Positions 44,314 through 57,200 are shown, counted from the first letter of the stretch. The stretch is DNA of 64,000 nucleotides from Heracleum sosnowskyi (GCA_030848705.1 CM061245.1:77239564-77303563), one strand, 5' to 3'. Numbers and translations: made by a program. The notes: generated by a model not told the origin, from the sequence alone.

Positions 44314-46649
44314 TCAAGATTCCTCCTTTTGACAAGGAACACTACAATCTCTGGAAGAAGAAGATGTTGTTGTTCATCAAAGCTTCAAACCCCATGTATT
44401 TAGACATTCTAAAGCATGGTCCCTTTACTCCAATGATTGAGATTGCTGAAACAACTGTTGGTACTGAGATAATACCAGCAAGACATGTACCTAAAGATCC
44501 CACCAAATACACTGAACTTGAAAAGGAGAAAATGGCTCTTGATGGCAATCTTCAACTCATCATATGTGACTCCATGGATCTTGACATGTATGGAAACATT
44601 GCTCACTGCACTAGTGCCAAGAAAATGTGGGAGCTCATAGAGGTGCTTTGTGAAGGTACTACTGAAGTGAGGAAAAATGAGAGACAGATTCTTGTTTCTC
44701 AATATGAAGCATTCATGGCACAACCAAAGGAGGGCATCACTGAAGTGTTTGAGAGATTCAACAGGCTGATAAATGATCTCAAGCTTTATCACAAACACTA
44801 TGAAACTGAAGAGCTCAACAAGAAATTTTTGCTGACTCTTCCAAATCACTTGGAGCCAAGAATCTCCTCTCTCATGGAAAGAGACCTGACCAAAAATAGG
44901 TTTTGATGTTCTATATGGTGTCCTGAAAACATATGAACTGGAACTGTTTCAGAAGAGGTCCATTCAGTCAAAACAAGGTGTGATGGCTAACACTTCATGT
45001 GCTCTTATTGCTGATAATCTGAGTAACAAAATGGAAACCATGAAAGTTGGTCAACCCAAGATTGAAGAACTGAATGATGAGATTGTTGTTGATGATTCTC
45101 AAGTTATCTATGACTTGCCTGAGGAAGATGATTTCTACAGCTTGGATGAACTGGATGAAATGGAAAATAAATCTTTTGCTTACATGGCTAGGAAGTATCC
45201 AAACATAAGGTTCAAGAAGAGACATCCATTTAAGTCAAAGTTCAACTCCAGTGGAGCTGGTGGATCAAGTGGCTCTAGTAATTTCAACAAAGGGAAGGGA
45301 ACTGTTGGTGCTGCAAAGAGTGGTTACAAAACAGGAAGTGTGGATAGATCAAAGATAAGGTGCTATAACTGTAATGAACTTGGGCACTTTGCTACAGAAT
45401 GCAAAAAGCCCAAGCAAGTCAATAAGGACAAAGGCTTACATGGAACTTGAAGCTAAGTATGAAGCTCTACTCAAGAAACAGCAAGGAAAGGCTTTCATTG
45501 CAAAGGGAAAATGCTGGGATGATTCAGATGAAGATGAGAATCAAGAATTTGTGAACTATGCCTTGATGGCTTTCTCAGATGAACCTGATACTTCATCTCC
45601 CTGTCAGGTACCTATTCTAACTTCTATTGAAATGTCACCCTCTCAATATAAGCAAACTGTTGAAGATATGAGCACAGAAATGTTTAATATTCACACAAGT
45701 ATGTTAGCTGCTAATGAGGAAATTGATAGGCTAACTTCTAAGAATACTGAACTTACAGAAAAGAAAGAGGAACTCGAATTGTTGGTTGTTAATCTTGAAA
45801 GTTTGAAACAAGAAGTTGATTATCTCAAAAACAAGGTAGTCTGTGCTGAACAGATAGAGAAGGCCCTTAGAGAACAAATTGCAGAAAATGAATTGAAAAT
45901 AAGGAGCTATAGAAACTCATTTGAGATTGTACAATCATATCATGAAGAACACACCAAAAATGTCAATGTTGGAATTGGTTTTGATTATGAGAATGATAAA
46001 GGAAGGAAGAGTGCCAAAGGCAAAGAAAAAGAATCTTGTGTCAACAAAAATGTGCCTCTTGTTTTAACTAATGCCAAGGAGCCTCTCTCAAAAAGAGTAC
46101 TGTGGAGTTTGATGAAGAGTTAATGGTCATCAAACAACAGATTCTTGAAGAAGAGATGGTTGCTAAAGGTATATCTTCCTCTCCTAAATCAACAACTCAA
46201 AAAGAAACCAACGACACCATTGGTAAGAGTTCTAAAACCACCAAAGAAGTTGTTAAGAAAAAGAAACAGAACAGAAATGGAAAGGTAGGAGTTAACAAGA
46301 GTAATAACTACGCTTATGTGTCAAATGCCCCTAGGAAACAATGTCAAAAATGTTCCTCTGAGAATCATTTAACTCATAAGTGTACAAAATCTGTTAACCA
46401 TGAGATGCATGATCTAAAGAACCTTTATGTTAGCTCAAATGATACTCATGATTCTTTCTGTGGAAAATCAAACTGTATGACATGCTATGTGACTGTGATT
46501 GCTAAGTGCTTATCTTTGAAGCAAAATCTTGACACTACACACTCATATGATTCACACACAAATATGCACACTCACAGAACAGGATCCCCAACCAAAAGTG
46601 ATAAGGGAAAGACTTCATGTGAGCCTAAGGGTGTAAACTCTAAGGCTTC
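44314..46649 (+). pseudogene. gag: gag of element E, main part with frameshifts
   Basis: Reads FPPFDKEHYNLWKKKM, then a UBN2-type capsid region (MWELIEVLCEGTTEVRKNER, FERFNRLINDLKLY, FLLTLPNHLEP) up to a frame break near 44895-44906. The second frame runs 44980-45450 with zinc knuckle CYNCNELGHFATEC. The third frame, 45374-46123, is a long coiled-coil-like region (NTELTEKKEELELLVVNLES). The fourth, 46102-46649, contains NRNGKVGVNKSNNY and a second knuckle, CQKCSSENHLTHKC. It is then cut by element A at 46650 and ends at 58689-58808. At least three frame changes plus two insertions make it non-functional. Confidence 0.85.
46645..46649. repeat. Target site duplication of element A, left copy (GCTTC)
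   Basis: GCTTC lies here and at 58689-58693, directly outside the two A LTRs. Confidence 0.93.
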
Positions 46650-47246
46650 TGTTAGATCAGAATTCAATGATCGTCAGGAGCTAGACTCAACTGATCAGGA
46701 TTGTTGACGTCATCAGGATTACACGGTCGTCAGGATCAGAAGGCATATCAGGACTGGGATCAGGATTGATCATCAGGACTGGGATCAGGATTGATCATCA
46801 GGACTGGAAGCTGATCAGGATTCCTACTTCGAGTTATATTTGGAGTCTAGTTAAACATGGAAGTTTATTCTGTCGGTTCCTGGTTTGTAGAATGTAGCTA
46901 TCAATTATGGATAGGTTTCAATCTTTGTAATTGATTAGGACTTATCATTGATAGAGAAGCTGTGTAGTATATAAACACAGTTTTGGTTTCAATTTATGTA
47001 CAACACACAACGAGAACATAATCGAATAGAAGCTCTTGAGAACATAGAATTTCTTGAGAGAGTTTTTGTAAGCTAGCAGCTCTCAAGAACATCAGAATTT
47101 CTTGAGAGAGTTTGTAACAGTTTTATATCAGATTTAATAAAGCTGTTATCTTTCTTTTCATATTTGTGATATATACATTAAGAAGTCGATTATCTTATAC
47201 TATTGTATTCAACCCCCCTTCTACAATAGATTATTACTGGGCAACA
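46650..47246 (+). repeat. 5' LTR of element A (597 bp)
   Basis: Begins TGTTAGATCAGAATTC and ends TTACTGGGCAACA. TATATAAA lies at 46968-46975. The first 160 bp are packed with TCAGGATT, TCATCAGGACTGG and CGTCAGGATC words; a 25-bp unit near 46745-46800 occurs once more here than in the 3' LTR. Near 47030-47110 a CTCTCAAGAAC/TTTCTTGAGAGAG pair could form a hairpin around the poly-A region. Confidence 0.95.
46968..46975 (+). promoter_or_regulatory. Putative TATA box of element A LTR
   Basis: TATATAAA lies about 270 bp before the LTR end and is conserved at 58410-58417 in the 3' LTR and at 5209-5216 (minus strand) in A-prime. Confidence 0.6.
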
Positions 47247-47248
47247 AT

Positions 47249-47260
47249 TGGTATCAGAGC
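47249..47260 (+). other. Primer binding site of element A (initiator Met tRNA)
   Basis: TGGTATCAGAGC, the exact complement of the plant initiator Met tRNA 3' end, two bases after the LTR. Confidence 0.93.
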
Positions 47261-47296
47261 GAACTGATTTAATTCTGAATCAGAAACGATCTAAAG

Positions 47297-49608
47297 ATGT
47301 CGACAACCAAGTATGAAAGCATGAAGATTCCCATCTTGAAGAAATCAGAATATCCAACATGGAGGGTAAAGATGCTGATGTACCTGGAGGCTATGGATCC
47401 TGACTATCTGGACAGGATTCGTGATGGACCATATATTCCTACAAGGATTGTAGAACGAACAGATACTGTACCTGAACATTATGTGGTCAAGGCTAAAAGT
47501 GAATGGACTCCAGAAGAAAAAGCTCATGTTCTCAGGGAACCAAAGATAAAGAATATCTTGCACAGTAGTCTTGATGCTGTCATGTCAAATAGAGTGATTG
47601 CATGCAAGTCTTCAAAAGAAATTTGGGATACTTTGGAAACTCAGTGCCAGGGATCTGCATCTGTCAAGAAAAACAGAAGGGCTCTTTTGATTCAAGAATA
47701 TGAACAATTTGATGCAAGACCCGATGAGAGCCTAACTGATCTATATGATAGATTTCTGACACTATTGAACAACTTATCTTTAGTTGACAAGGAATATGAA
47801 ACTGAAGATTCAAACACCAAGTTTCTAAGAGCTTTACCTGAAGAATGGGACACTCAGACCTCAATCATTAGACATCAGTATGATCTTAACACTGTGTCTC
47901 TTGATGAAGTCTATGGGATGCTAAGAACTCATGATCTTGAAGTTCAACAGAGAAAGAACAAGAAAAGCAGCAAGGAAAAATCAATTGCTTTGAAAGCAGA
48001 ATCTAAATCAAAAGGAAAAGCTATGGAGGTCTCTAGAAGTAAAACAAGAGTAGCTGAGTCAGATCCTGACGACTCTTCATCAGATACTGATGGCAATCCT
48101 GATGCCAATACTGATGATGACTCTTCAGACTCAGACATGGAAGAGATGGTTGCGATGATTGTCAGAAACTTCAGAAGGATGAAGTTCAGGAAGAATAGAA
48201 GACAAGGCAACTTTCAGAAAAAGACTTTCAATGCAGACAAAGACAAGTATATCAAAAAGGACAGCAAGGGTAGCAAATTTGACAAGTCAAAGGTTAGATG
48301 CTACAAGTGCAATGGAATGGGTCACTTTGCTTCTGAGTGCAAGAAGACAAAGGCACTTATCACATCAAGCAAGGATTGGATGGACTCTTCCTCAGAATCT
48401 GATACTGAGGTGGTCAACTATGCTCTAATGGCCAATGCTGATGTAACTGCTGCTCCTGATGATAAGGTACTAAATACTATCTTTGATTTTGATACTGATA
48501 ATGCTTCTGAGTTAAGACGTTTTCTAAAGTCATTACATATTAGCTTTAGAAGTCAAACTGCTGAGAATACTAGAATCTTATCTGAGATGTCTGAACTTAG
48601 AAAAAGGAATGATATATTAGAAGCTGAATTTTCTCGCATGCAAGAAGTACAAAAAGAATGTGATAATGCTAATCACATGCATTTAGAGATGAAATCCAAA
48701 TGTACTGCTCTTGAAAAGGAACTTGTATATGCTAATGAGAAAATCAGAACCTGGACAGACTCTGGTAGGAAATTTCATGAGATTAATACCTCTAAGAATT
48801 GGAAAGAGTGTCTAGGATATAAGTCAGATGAGGATAAGAAATTGAAAGAAAAAATTGTCATTGATGAGACAGTCAGTCCAAAGACCTATAGACATGTTAT
48901 AGATGCAACCAAATCTAAGATTACTCCTGTTAATTTTGTTTTGGTAAGGATTCCAATTCTACTTTTGAAAAGGGATCTACTTCTATTCAAGGAATTAAAA
49001 TCATAAAGTCTAAACCTGTCTTGAATAAACTCATTAAGAATGTAGGTCAATTGTCTCAGAAACAGCTTAAGGATAAAATCTGTATGGTGACAGATAAGAA
49101 ACAGGAAGCTACTGTTAAGAGAAACAGGAATGGTAAAGTTGGGATCAATAAAGAGAATGGTTATAAATATATCCCAAATGCACCTAGAAAGTGTTGTTTT
49201 AACTGTGGTAACTCTAATCATCTTGCTATTGATTGTAAGAAGATTAAGAAGAAGATTGCTGATATTTCTAAGTCTGATGTGAGGAATAGATCAGTACTCT
49301 ATAAACCGCAGAAGTCCTGTTTTCATTGTGGTAGTATATGTCATTCTATTTATACTTGTAAAGATTATCATGATTTGTACTATAACTTCTATGATCCATT
49401 GCCTAAGTTAAATAGGAGTACAAAGTCTGATAGAGTTGATAATGCCATTTTGAAGCATGCTTTTGTTAATACTGATACTGACAAAGCAAATCCTGATGGA
49501 GTAAATCCTGTCAGGACTGCTATGGTCAGAAAGTCTTCTGCTGTGAAAATTAATAAATTGCATGAAAAAGGAACCCAACATGTATGGGTTCCTAAGTGTT
49601 CTAACTAG
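47297..49608 (+). pseudogene. gag: gag of element A, one frameshift
   Basis: Starts MSTTKYESMKIPILKKSEYP about 50 bp after the LTR. The capsid region holds EIWDTLETQCQGSASVKKNR, LTDLYDRFLTLLNNLSLVDK and FLRALPEEW. Zinc knuckle CYKCNGMGHFASEC lies near residue 335. A coiled-coil-like segment follows to about 545. The frame shifts near 48945, so the first frame ends at 49006, and the correct frame continues to 49608 with NRNGKVGINKENGY, knuckles CFNCGNSNHLAIDC and CFHCGSICHSIYTC, and the conserved end HVWVPKCSN. The TAG at 49606-49608 separates gag from pol in the same frame. Residues about 255-275 (PDDSSSDTDGNPDANTDDDS) encode the family's AATCCTGATG word. Confidence 0.87.
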
Positions 49609-49626
49609 TGTGTTTCTATTCTGATA

Positions 49627-52600
49627 GTGGATAGTGGATGTTCTGTACACATGACTGGAAACAAAGCCCTGTTATCAGAATATGAGGAAAAAGCTGACCC
49701 AACTGTGTCTTATGGAGATGGCAACATTGGACAAACCTTGGGATATGGCAATATAATCATTGGAAATGTCATCATTGAAAAAGTAGCTCTAGTGAAGGGA
49801 CTGAAACACAACTTGTTGAGTATTAGTCAAATCACTGACAGAGGTTATCATGTCAATTTCTATTCCACACATTGTGAAGTAGTCAGCAAAGAAACATGAA
49901 AGATAGCACTGACTGGCTACAGGCATGGTAATATATATGAAGCCAACATTCAATCAAATACTGATGACTCCCCTACCTGTCTGATCAGTAAAGCTTCAGT
50001 AGATGAAAGTTGGAATTGGCACAAGAAGCTTTCTCATCTCAACTTCAGCAACATCAATGAGTTGGTTAAGAAAGATTTAGTGAGAGGATTACCAAAAGTG
50101 TTATATACTCCTGATGGACTCTGTGATGCATGTCAGAAAGAAAAACAACGAAGGACATCATTCCAGAGTAAATCAGAATCCTCTATTGGAGAACCATATC
50201 ACATGCTACATCTTGATCTATTTGGACCAGTCAACATCATGACCATCAGTAAGAAAAGGTACACTCTTGTAATTGTTGATGAATATTCTAGATTCACCTG
50301 GGTGTATTTTCTGCACAGAAAAGATGAGACTCCTGAAGTTCTGTTGGATCATGTAAGAATGATTGAGACAACCACAAAGTACAAAGTCAAGATACTGAGA
50401 AGTGATAATGGTACTGAATTTAAGAATTCAAAGATGGAAGAGTTCTGCAAATACAAAGGAATTATTCAACAATTCTCTGCTCCTGGCACACCTCAGCAAA
50501 ATGGAGTAGTTGAAAGGAAAAATAGAACTCTTATTGAAGCTGGCAGAACTATGTTGGAAGAAGCAAAATTACCTACATATTTCTGGGCAAAAGCAGTCAA
50601 CACAGCATGCTACACTCAAAATCTCACATTAATAAACAAACATGGTGTTACTCCTTATCAGTCAATCAAGGAAAAGAAACCAAGTCTGAAGCATCTGCAT
50701 GTGTTTGGCTGTAAATGTTTTGTTCTCAGAACTCATCCTGAACAGCTAGGGAAATTTGAAACAAAGGCTGATGAAGGAATTTTCATAGGCTATCCTGCAT
50801 CAAGAGCCTTCAGAGTTTTTAATTTGAGAACAAGGACTGTCATGGAGTCAATACATGTATCTTTTGATGACAAGAAGATAACTGGAATCATTGAAGAATC
50901 TCATGATAGATTGTTTTTTGAAAATGAAGTTTCCAAAGAACCTGAAGAAAGTGAATCAGATCCTGTCAATACATCAGATCCTGATGGGTCACCAAATCCT
51001 GATGACACACCAGATGCTGATGGTGCAAATACTGATGATGCAATCAATAGTAATACTTCTAGTAGTGCTAATGTTGAGGGGGAACAACAGCAATCTACTA
51101 CAAGTTCAGAGTCAACTCAATCATCAAGACAGAATTCTTCAGATACTGATTCAAGTGATGATCCTGATAACCATTCAGGAGGAAATAGCATTAATTTAGG
51201 GGAAGCTTCAAGACAAGCAAGTTCTTCAAATCAAGATAACACCAATCCAGGGGGAGCATCTACTTCAAGGAACAATTTGACACCAGCAAGGAAATGGACA
51301 AAAGATCATACTCCTGATTTGATCATTGGAGATCCTGATGCAGGTGTTCAAACAAGAAGTGCAACTCAGAATGAATGTCTATACAATAACTTTCTATCCA
51401 AGGAGGAACCAAAGAAAGTTGAAGATGCACTTAAAGATGCTGATTGGGTTACTGCAATGCAAGAAGAACTGAATGAATTTGAAAGAAATGAAGTCTGGAA
51501 ACTGGTACCAAGACCAAAGAATAGATCAATTGTTGGTACAAAGTGGATTTTCAAGAACAAGACTGATTCTGATGGAGTGATAATCAGAAACAAAGCTAGA
51601 CTAGTTGCAAAGGGGTATTCTCAACAAGAGGGAATTGACTATGATGAAACTTTTGCTCCTGTTGCAAGATTAGAAGCCATCAGGATATTTCTTGCTTATG
51701 CATCTCATAAGAAATTCAAGGTTTTCCAGATGGATGTAAAAAGTGCTTTCTTAAATGGAGAACTGGAGGAAGAAGTCTATGTTGAGCAACCTCCTGGTTT
51801 CATTGATCCTAAATATCCAGATCATGTCTACAGATTGGATAAGGCACTTTATGGACTAAAGCAAGCTCCTAGAGCATGGTATGAAACCTTAGCTCTATTC
51901 TTACTGGAAAGTGGATTCAAAAGAGGTGCTATTGATAAAACTCTATTTTATTTGAATCATGGTAAGGACTTTTTGTTAGTTCAGATTTATGTTGATGATA
52001 TCATTTTTGGGTCAACAACAATAAGCTGTGTGAAAAGTTTTCTAAGCTTATGCAGTCAAGATATCAAATGAGCATGATGGGAGAAATGAGTTACTTTCTT
52101 GGTCTTCAAGTTAAACAGACTGATGAAGGGATTTTTATCAATCAGTCTAAATATACAAGGAATTTATTGACAAGGTTTAACATGCAAGATAGTTCTCCTA
52201 CAACAACTCCCATAGCTACAGCTACCAAACTTGATCCTGATCAAGGTGCTGAGGTAGATGTAACTCACTACAGAGGAATGATTGGCTCTTTATTGTATCT
52301 CACTGCAAGTAGACCAGATATCATGTTTGCAACCTGTCTATGTGCAAGATTTCAAGCAAAACCTAGAGAACCCCATCTGATTGTAGTCAAAAGAATTTTC
52401 AGATATCTCAAAGGAACTCCTACACTTGGCCTTTGGTATACAAGGGAATCAGATTTTGGGTTGTGTGGTTATTCAGATGCTGATTTTGCAGGATGCAAAA
52501 TAGACAGGAAAAGTACTTCAGGAAGCTGTCAGTTTTTAGGTGGAAGACTAGTTTCATGGTTCAGTAAAAAGCAAAAATCTATTTCCACTTCAACTGCAGA

Positions 52601-52934
52601 AGCTGAGTACATTGCTGCAGGAAGTTGTTGTGCTCAGATCATGTGGATGAAAAATCAGTTGTTAGATTATGGCCTGTCATACTCAAAAATCCCTATTTAT
52701 TGTGATAACCAAAGTGCTATTGCAATGACAGGAAATCCAGTTCAACATTCTCTTACTAAACACATCAGTATTCGATATCACTTCATAAGAGAACAAGTTC
52801 TGGAAGGAACAATTAAACTTCACTTTGTTCCTACTGATCAACAACTAGCTGATATATTCACCAAGCCACTACCTGAAGCTACTTTCAATAAATTGGTGAA
52901 TGAACTTGGAATGATGAACTTTGAGAATTTCTGA
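49627..52934 (+). pseudogene. pol: pol of element A (protease-integrase-RT-RNase H), one stop and one frameshift
   Basis: The protease VDSGCSVHMTGN opens the frame. A TGA at 49897-49899, probably from GGA, interrupts it, and the same frame resumes to 52071. Integrase: HKKLSHLNFSNI, CDACQKEKQ, MLHLDLFGPVN, SDNGTEFKN, GVVERKNRTLIEA. A linker rich in NPDD/DPDG/DTPDADGA follows, encoded by repeated CCTGATG words at about 50960-51180. RT: KWIFKNKTDSDG, FQMDVKSAFLNGELEEEVYV, IYVDDIIFGST. A 1-2 base indel near 52020 breaks the frame just after the catalytic loop. The rest, 52050-52934, has RNase H motifs YSDADFAGC, STAEAEYIAAGSCC and QQLADIFTKPLPEA. All catalytic residues are visible, but no single protein can be made. 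Confidence 0.9.
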
Positions 52935-53471
52935 GGAAAGCTACAGAGAGGAAATCCTGATAACTGTCAAATCCTGATGGTTATTCAGAAAGGTATGTTT
53001 TCTTTGATCAAATCCTGATAGGATGCAATCCTGACAGGAAGTCAATTGGTCAAATCCTGATGCTCAGATTTTGAAGCTGGTATGAAAACCAGAAGTTCTA
53101 AGACAATTTGTCAACAACACTCCTGGTAAACTCTGACAAATAAGATCATTACTTAGTCTTTGATTAAGTTATTAAGTCTTAATTTTCAATTCCAATTATA
53201 TTTTTGTCAGTGATAACTATTCGTTATATTATGTATGAAATGCAGTGTTACTAACAAATTGTGTAGGAAAAGTAAGAAGGACAAGAACAATTGAGCAAAT
53301 TGATAGTTTTCATTCAATCTTGAAGATTCTTTACAAATGAAAATGGAAATTACATATTCTTTTCCTAGTCTACTTTTCTACTCAGGAACACGTGCCCTTC
53401 AAATAAGCATGAACACTCCTGATGGATCATAACCAGGCTTTGATCCATCTAGGGCTTCTCTTGTTCCATCC

Positions 53472-53864
53472 TTAAGAGACAAGAAGAGGAGCTGATTTAC
53501 TTGAAGGCGGATCGTCACCGTGACCACCGGGACGCTTCCATGCCTCCAACTTGCATGACATACAAGCATCACGGATTCTCTTCTTTCTTTTCTCAAGCTC
53601 TCGGACGAGCTCTTCATCATCTTCATCCTCATCCTCTTCATCATCCTCATCCTCTTCATAGATGAGGTTATCAAGCGAATTCCAGTGCGGATTGGCTTGC
53701 AGGAAGTTGTGCCAAACCACATCAAACACTGCGTTTATAAACGCTTCATGTTCCTGAGGGTCAGGAACTGGTTGTGGCTCCATCTCAGCAAGAGCCTCAT
53801 CCATCACTTGCCAAATCAAGTCAAGCTCTTCTTCAGGTATGTTGTTTTGTTGATTGGCAGCCAT
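53472..53864 (-). CDS. Antisense acidic ORF in the pol-ORF2 spacer of element A
   Basis: 130 residues on the strand opposite to gag, pol and ORF2. It starts MAANQQNNIPEEELDLIW, continues with EALAEMEPQPVPDPQEHEAF and FDVVWHNFLQANPHW, then a run of about 20 Asp/Glu residues, a basic segment (RELEKRKKRIRDACMSC) and a Pro/Ser-rich tail. The start has a good context (CAATGGC) and a TATTAAATA box lies about 85-95 bases upstream (53949-53964). I do not recognise the family. Antisense ORFs are known in some plant LTR retrotransposons, so it may be a real accessory gene; a captured host gene fragment or chance are the alternatives. No stops or low-complexity collapse apart from the acidic run. Confidence 0.5.
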   Translation of the reverse strand: MAANQQNNIPEEELDLIWQVMDEALAEMEPQPVPDPQEHEAFINAVFDVVWHNFLQANPHWNSLDNLIYEEDEDDEEDEDEDDEELVRELEKRKKRIRDACMSCKLEAWKRPGGHGDDPPSSKSAPLLVS

Positions 53865-53948
53865 TGAAAAACAAAGAAGGTGAAAGGTTTTCGTAAGTTT
53901 TTCTCTGGAGAGGGTTTGTGTTTTAATTAATATGATGATTATGCTTAA

Positions 53949-53964
53949 CAGTTCTATTTAATAG
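53949..53964 (-). promoter_or_regulatory. TATA-like box upstream of the antisense ORF
   Basis: The minus strand reads CTCTATTAAATAGAAC. Its distance to the ATG at 53864 would fit a core promoter with a 50-60 base leader. It is AT-rich context, so chance is possible. Confidence 0.35.
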
Positions 53965-54263
53965 AGAATGTGTGTTGAGGATGCAGGTCATTTTTTTTAT
54001 CGAGGCGACTGTTCAGTTTCTCATAATTACTTTGCCTCGGTAATTGTTAAGAATGGTTACATGGGTATTATGCTATTTGTTTTGTAATCATTTTTTTAAA
54101 GAAAAAAAACAGCACTCATCAGGATTATCAAAATAAATTTTGTTTTCCTAATTAAAATTTTATTTTAATCTGATCGAAAATATTTTTCAATCCTGATAAG
54201 GCAAATGGTTTCATAGGAAATGCTTTTATTCCTGATGAAGTTAGGTTTTTCTTACATAGGAAA

Positions 54264-57200
54264 ATGCCTACTCGTTATGGTTTAATCTCTAATGCTATGG
54301 GGCAAGGCTCAACCCACCTTGTTCCTGACACAAGCATTCATCCTAAACAGTCTAAACAGTCAACTGCCACCTCTATTGTCTCTCAAAAGACTTTAGTTGT
54401 AAAAGCAACGAAGTCAGCTCGAACTGATGTGTTAGGAAGGCAATCAGGTTCAAAGGACTTTTCCTCTACACCACTCACTAAAAAGAAGTTACAAGGGGGT
54501 GTACAAGGGGTCCTGGTCAAGAAAGCTGCAAAGGGAGGTGAGGTTGTTTCTGTAAAAAGAAAGTTAGTTCTCAGGGATGAGACTGACTCAGAGGATGATT
54601 TACCTATATCCTCTGTGCTGAAAGTGAGTAAGGAAGTTGCTGATACTGCTACTGCAGCTGTGGTTCCATTGTCTACACCACAGAAGAAAAGGAAGTTATC
54701 AAAGAGCAGGTATCATATTCCTTTAGAAAAGAAGCAGGATACTGATGTACAGGACACTTCTATTCTGAATGAGCAATCAGTTTCTACTGCTCAAGCAAAT
54801 CCTGATGTTAGTACTCCTGATGCTGCACCAAGTCAAGTGGTTAATATTTCAGACTCTCCAGCACAGGACTCTCCAACAAAAAGACATGTTGATATTTCAT
54901 GGGAGAAGTATGGTGCTGCTGCTTCCAATCTTGGGATCAAACATCCAATGGAAAAGCTAAGGAAGGCAGAAGAGTTAGTCTATCAAAGACAGAAGAAACT
55001 GAAAGGATCAAGCCCACAAGAACCTGAACCTCAAAGTGGTTCAGCAGCTCTTTCTGATGATCCAGCCACACAAGAACCACTCAATCAAAGTTTGGGTGAA
55101 GACTTAGCTAGTGGAATGGTCACACAAGAACCATTTTCTCAAAGGGAGAATGAAGACATCAACATTCCAACTACACAAGAACCATCTTCTCAAAGTGAAG
55201 ATGCAGGCCAAGCTACAGTTTCTGAGAAATTTCCTGACAATGCTCAAGGGATTTCTGGTGCAGATGAAGTTCGAAGATTGGTCAAGGACACTGTCTATGA
55301 GGGAAGCACACAAGAACCTTTGACTCAAAGTGTTGAAGCAGCTTCTGAACCTCAAGCTCCACAAGAACCATTGGTAGAAAATACTGATGCAAGCATATCA
55401 AATCCTGACGGTGTTCATCCTGACGCTAGTGGTGCTCCTGATGTTGAACCTATTTTGATACAGCCACTTCGTTCAAGACCAATGGATCATCCTATCACAG
55501 ATTCACAGGATAAAATGAAAGGTATAGTTCTTCCTGATCCTGATGTTACTCACAGTACTGATGATGACTCTGGTGATAGTGATGATGATGAGAATCGAAA
55601 AGAGAAGGAACAGCTTGCTACAGCACTCAAGATTAGTCTTGGAACTAATTTTGGTTCATCAAGTACATTTATGGCTGGCAAAGCTTCCACTGGGAAAGAT
55701 CAGAGACAAGATTTTTCTATTCCTTCCTTTGATCCTGCTGAGGCATTTAGACAGAATGAATGGAACAATTCATGGCACAATTCTGATGAATCTATCAGTT
55801 TTTCTTCTGCTATTGAACATGCCTATAAAGCAGTGAAATCTATAGAGAATCAAGACTTGAAGAATCATCTGAAGGCTACAACTCTGTTATCCAAGAGCCT
55901 GAAAAGTGAGATTGATTTTATCAAGAGTTCAACTGACAAAGTGAGGACTGATATCTTTAATAATTTTACAAAGGTGCCTACTGCTTTTCAGCTAAGGGTA
56001 GTAGAATCCCAAGTGAAATCTGTTGTTTCAGAACAAACCTCAATCAACCGAAGAATTGATTCTCTGGATACTAAGGTAACTGACATTCAAGCCTCTCTTT
56101 CCTTAATTTTGAATTTATTGTCAAATCCTGATGTCAAAAAGGGGGAGAAGGTTAGTCGGACAAAATGCACACCTGATCTAGTATTAAGGAATAATGATGA
56201 TGATACTGGAGATGATGGTAGTGACAAAGTGATACAAGGAGAAACCTCTGATGCTGTTGTTATGAAGTCTACAATTCAAACTTCACAAAGTCAAACAACG
56301 CAGTCAACTCATGTTTCTGATTCTGGAGTTAAAACAGTAAGAACAATGATGCAATCTGTGACGGAAGAACAAATCCTGACACCTGGTCATGGACATATTC
56401 TTGCTACAATTCCTGAAGGAGATGAAGATGTGATTATTGATAATCCTGAAGATGCATCAAATTTATTCCAGAAGTTTTCTACAAAAGATGGCAGAATTGT
56501 TACTCTATATCACACTGATAAAAGAGTTCAACAATTATATGCTAGAAAAGCACTCTCTACAGCAAGTGAAGAATATCCAGATCTCTCACATGAAGAATTT
56601 TTGAGACTACAAAGAGAGACAATGGAAAGCTATACTGCTCCTACTAGAGGTAGAGGAGGCAGAGGTAGGAGAGGTGCTAGAAGAAGTAGAAGAGGTTCTT
56701 CAAATCAAACAGTACCTAGACAGACAAGGTCTACAGGGTTAAGAATTGAAGAAATTCCTGAACCTATTCAAACTCTAGTAGTTCCTGACAGATCTACTTT
56801 TGGTGATGATGGGAATATTGAAGAAGAACCTGAATTGAGAAGAAAATCAAGAAAATCAACTCTCTGCAATACAAATCAAATTGAAGAATCTAATCCTGAT
56901 GTTGTTCCTGATAATATTCAAGATCCTGATGATTCTGAAATTCTGCAAGAGATTGATTTAATAATCTTATCTACTATGGTTGATTCTCACAACAAGGAAG
57001 TAGATGAAGAAGAAGAAGTCAGAAGAAGAGAAATTACAAGAAGAACAAATAGAGATTTCAATCTCTATTTACAAAGGCTTAAACTCTCAAACAGAAGAGT
57101 GTGGAGGAACCCAAGCAGACAAGAATCTTCACTGAAAAGAAGCTATGCATTTGAAAAGGAAAAGGATAAGAAGTGGAAACATATTAGCACATTAAGGTGT

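Larger units (their letters stand above)
52935..54263 (+). other. A spacer between pol and ORF2
   Basis: 1.3 kb without a sense-strand gene. It starts with at least five CAAATCCTGATG-type words (52950-53060). An antisense ORF occupies 53864-53472. AT-rich sequence with poly-A/poly-T near 54085-54110 precedes ORF2. Confidence 0.75.
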
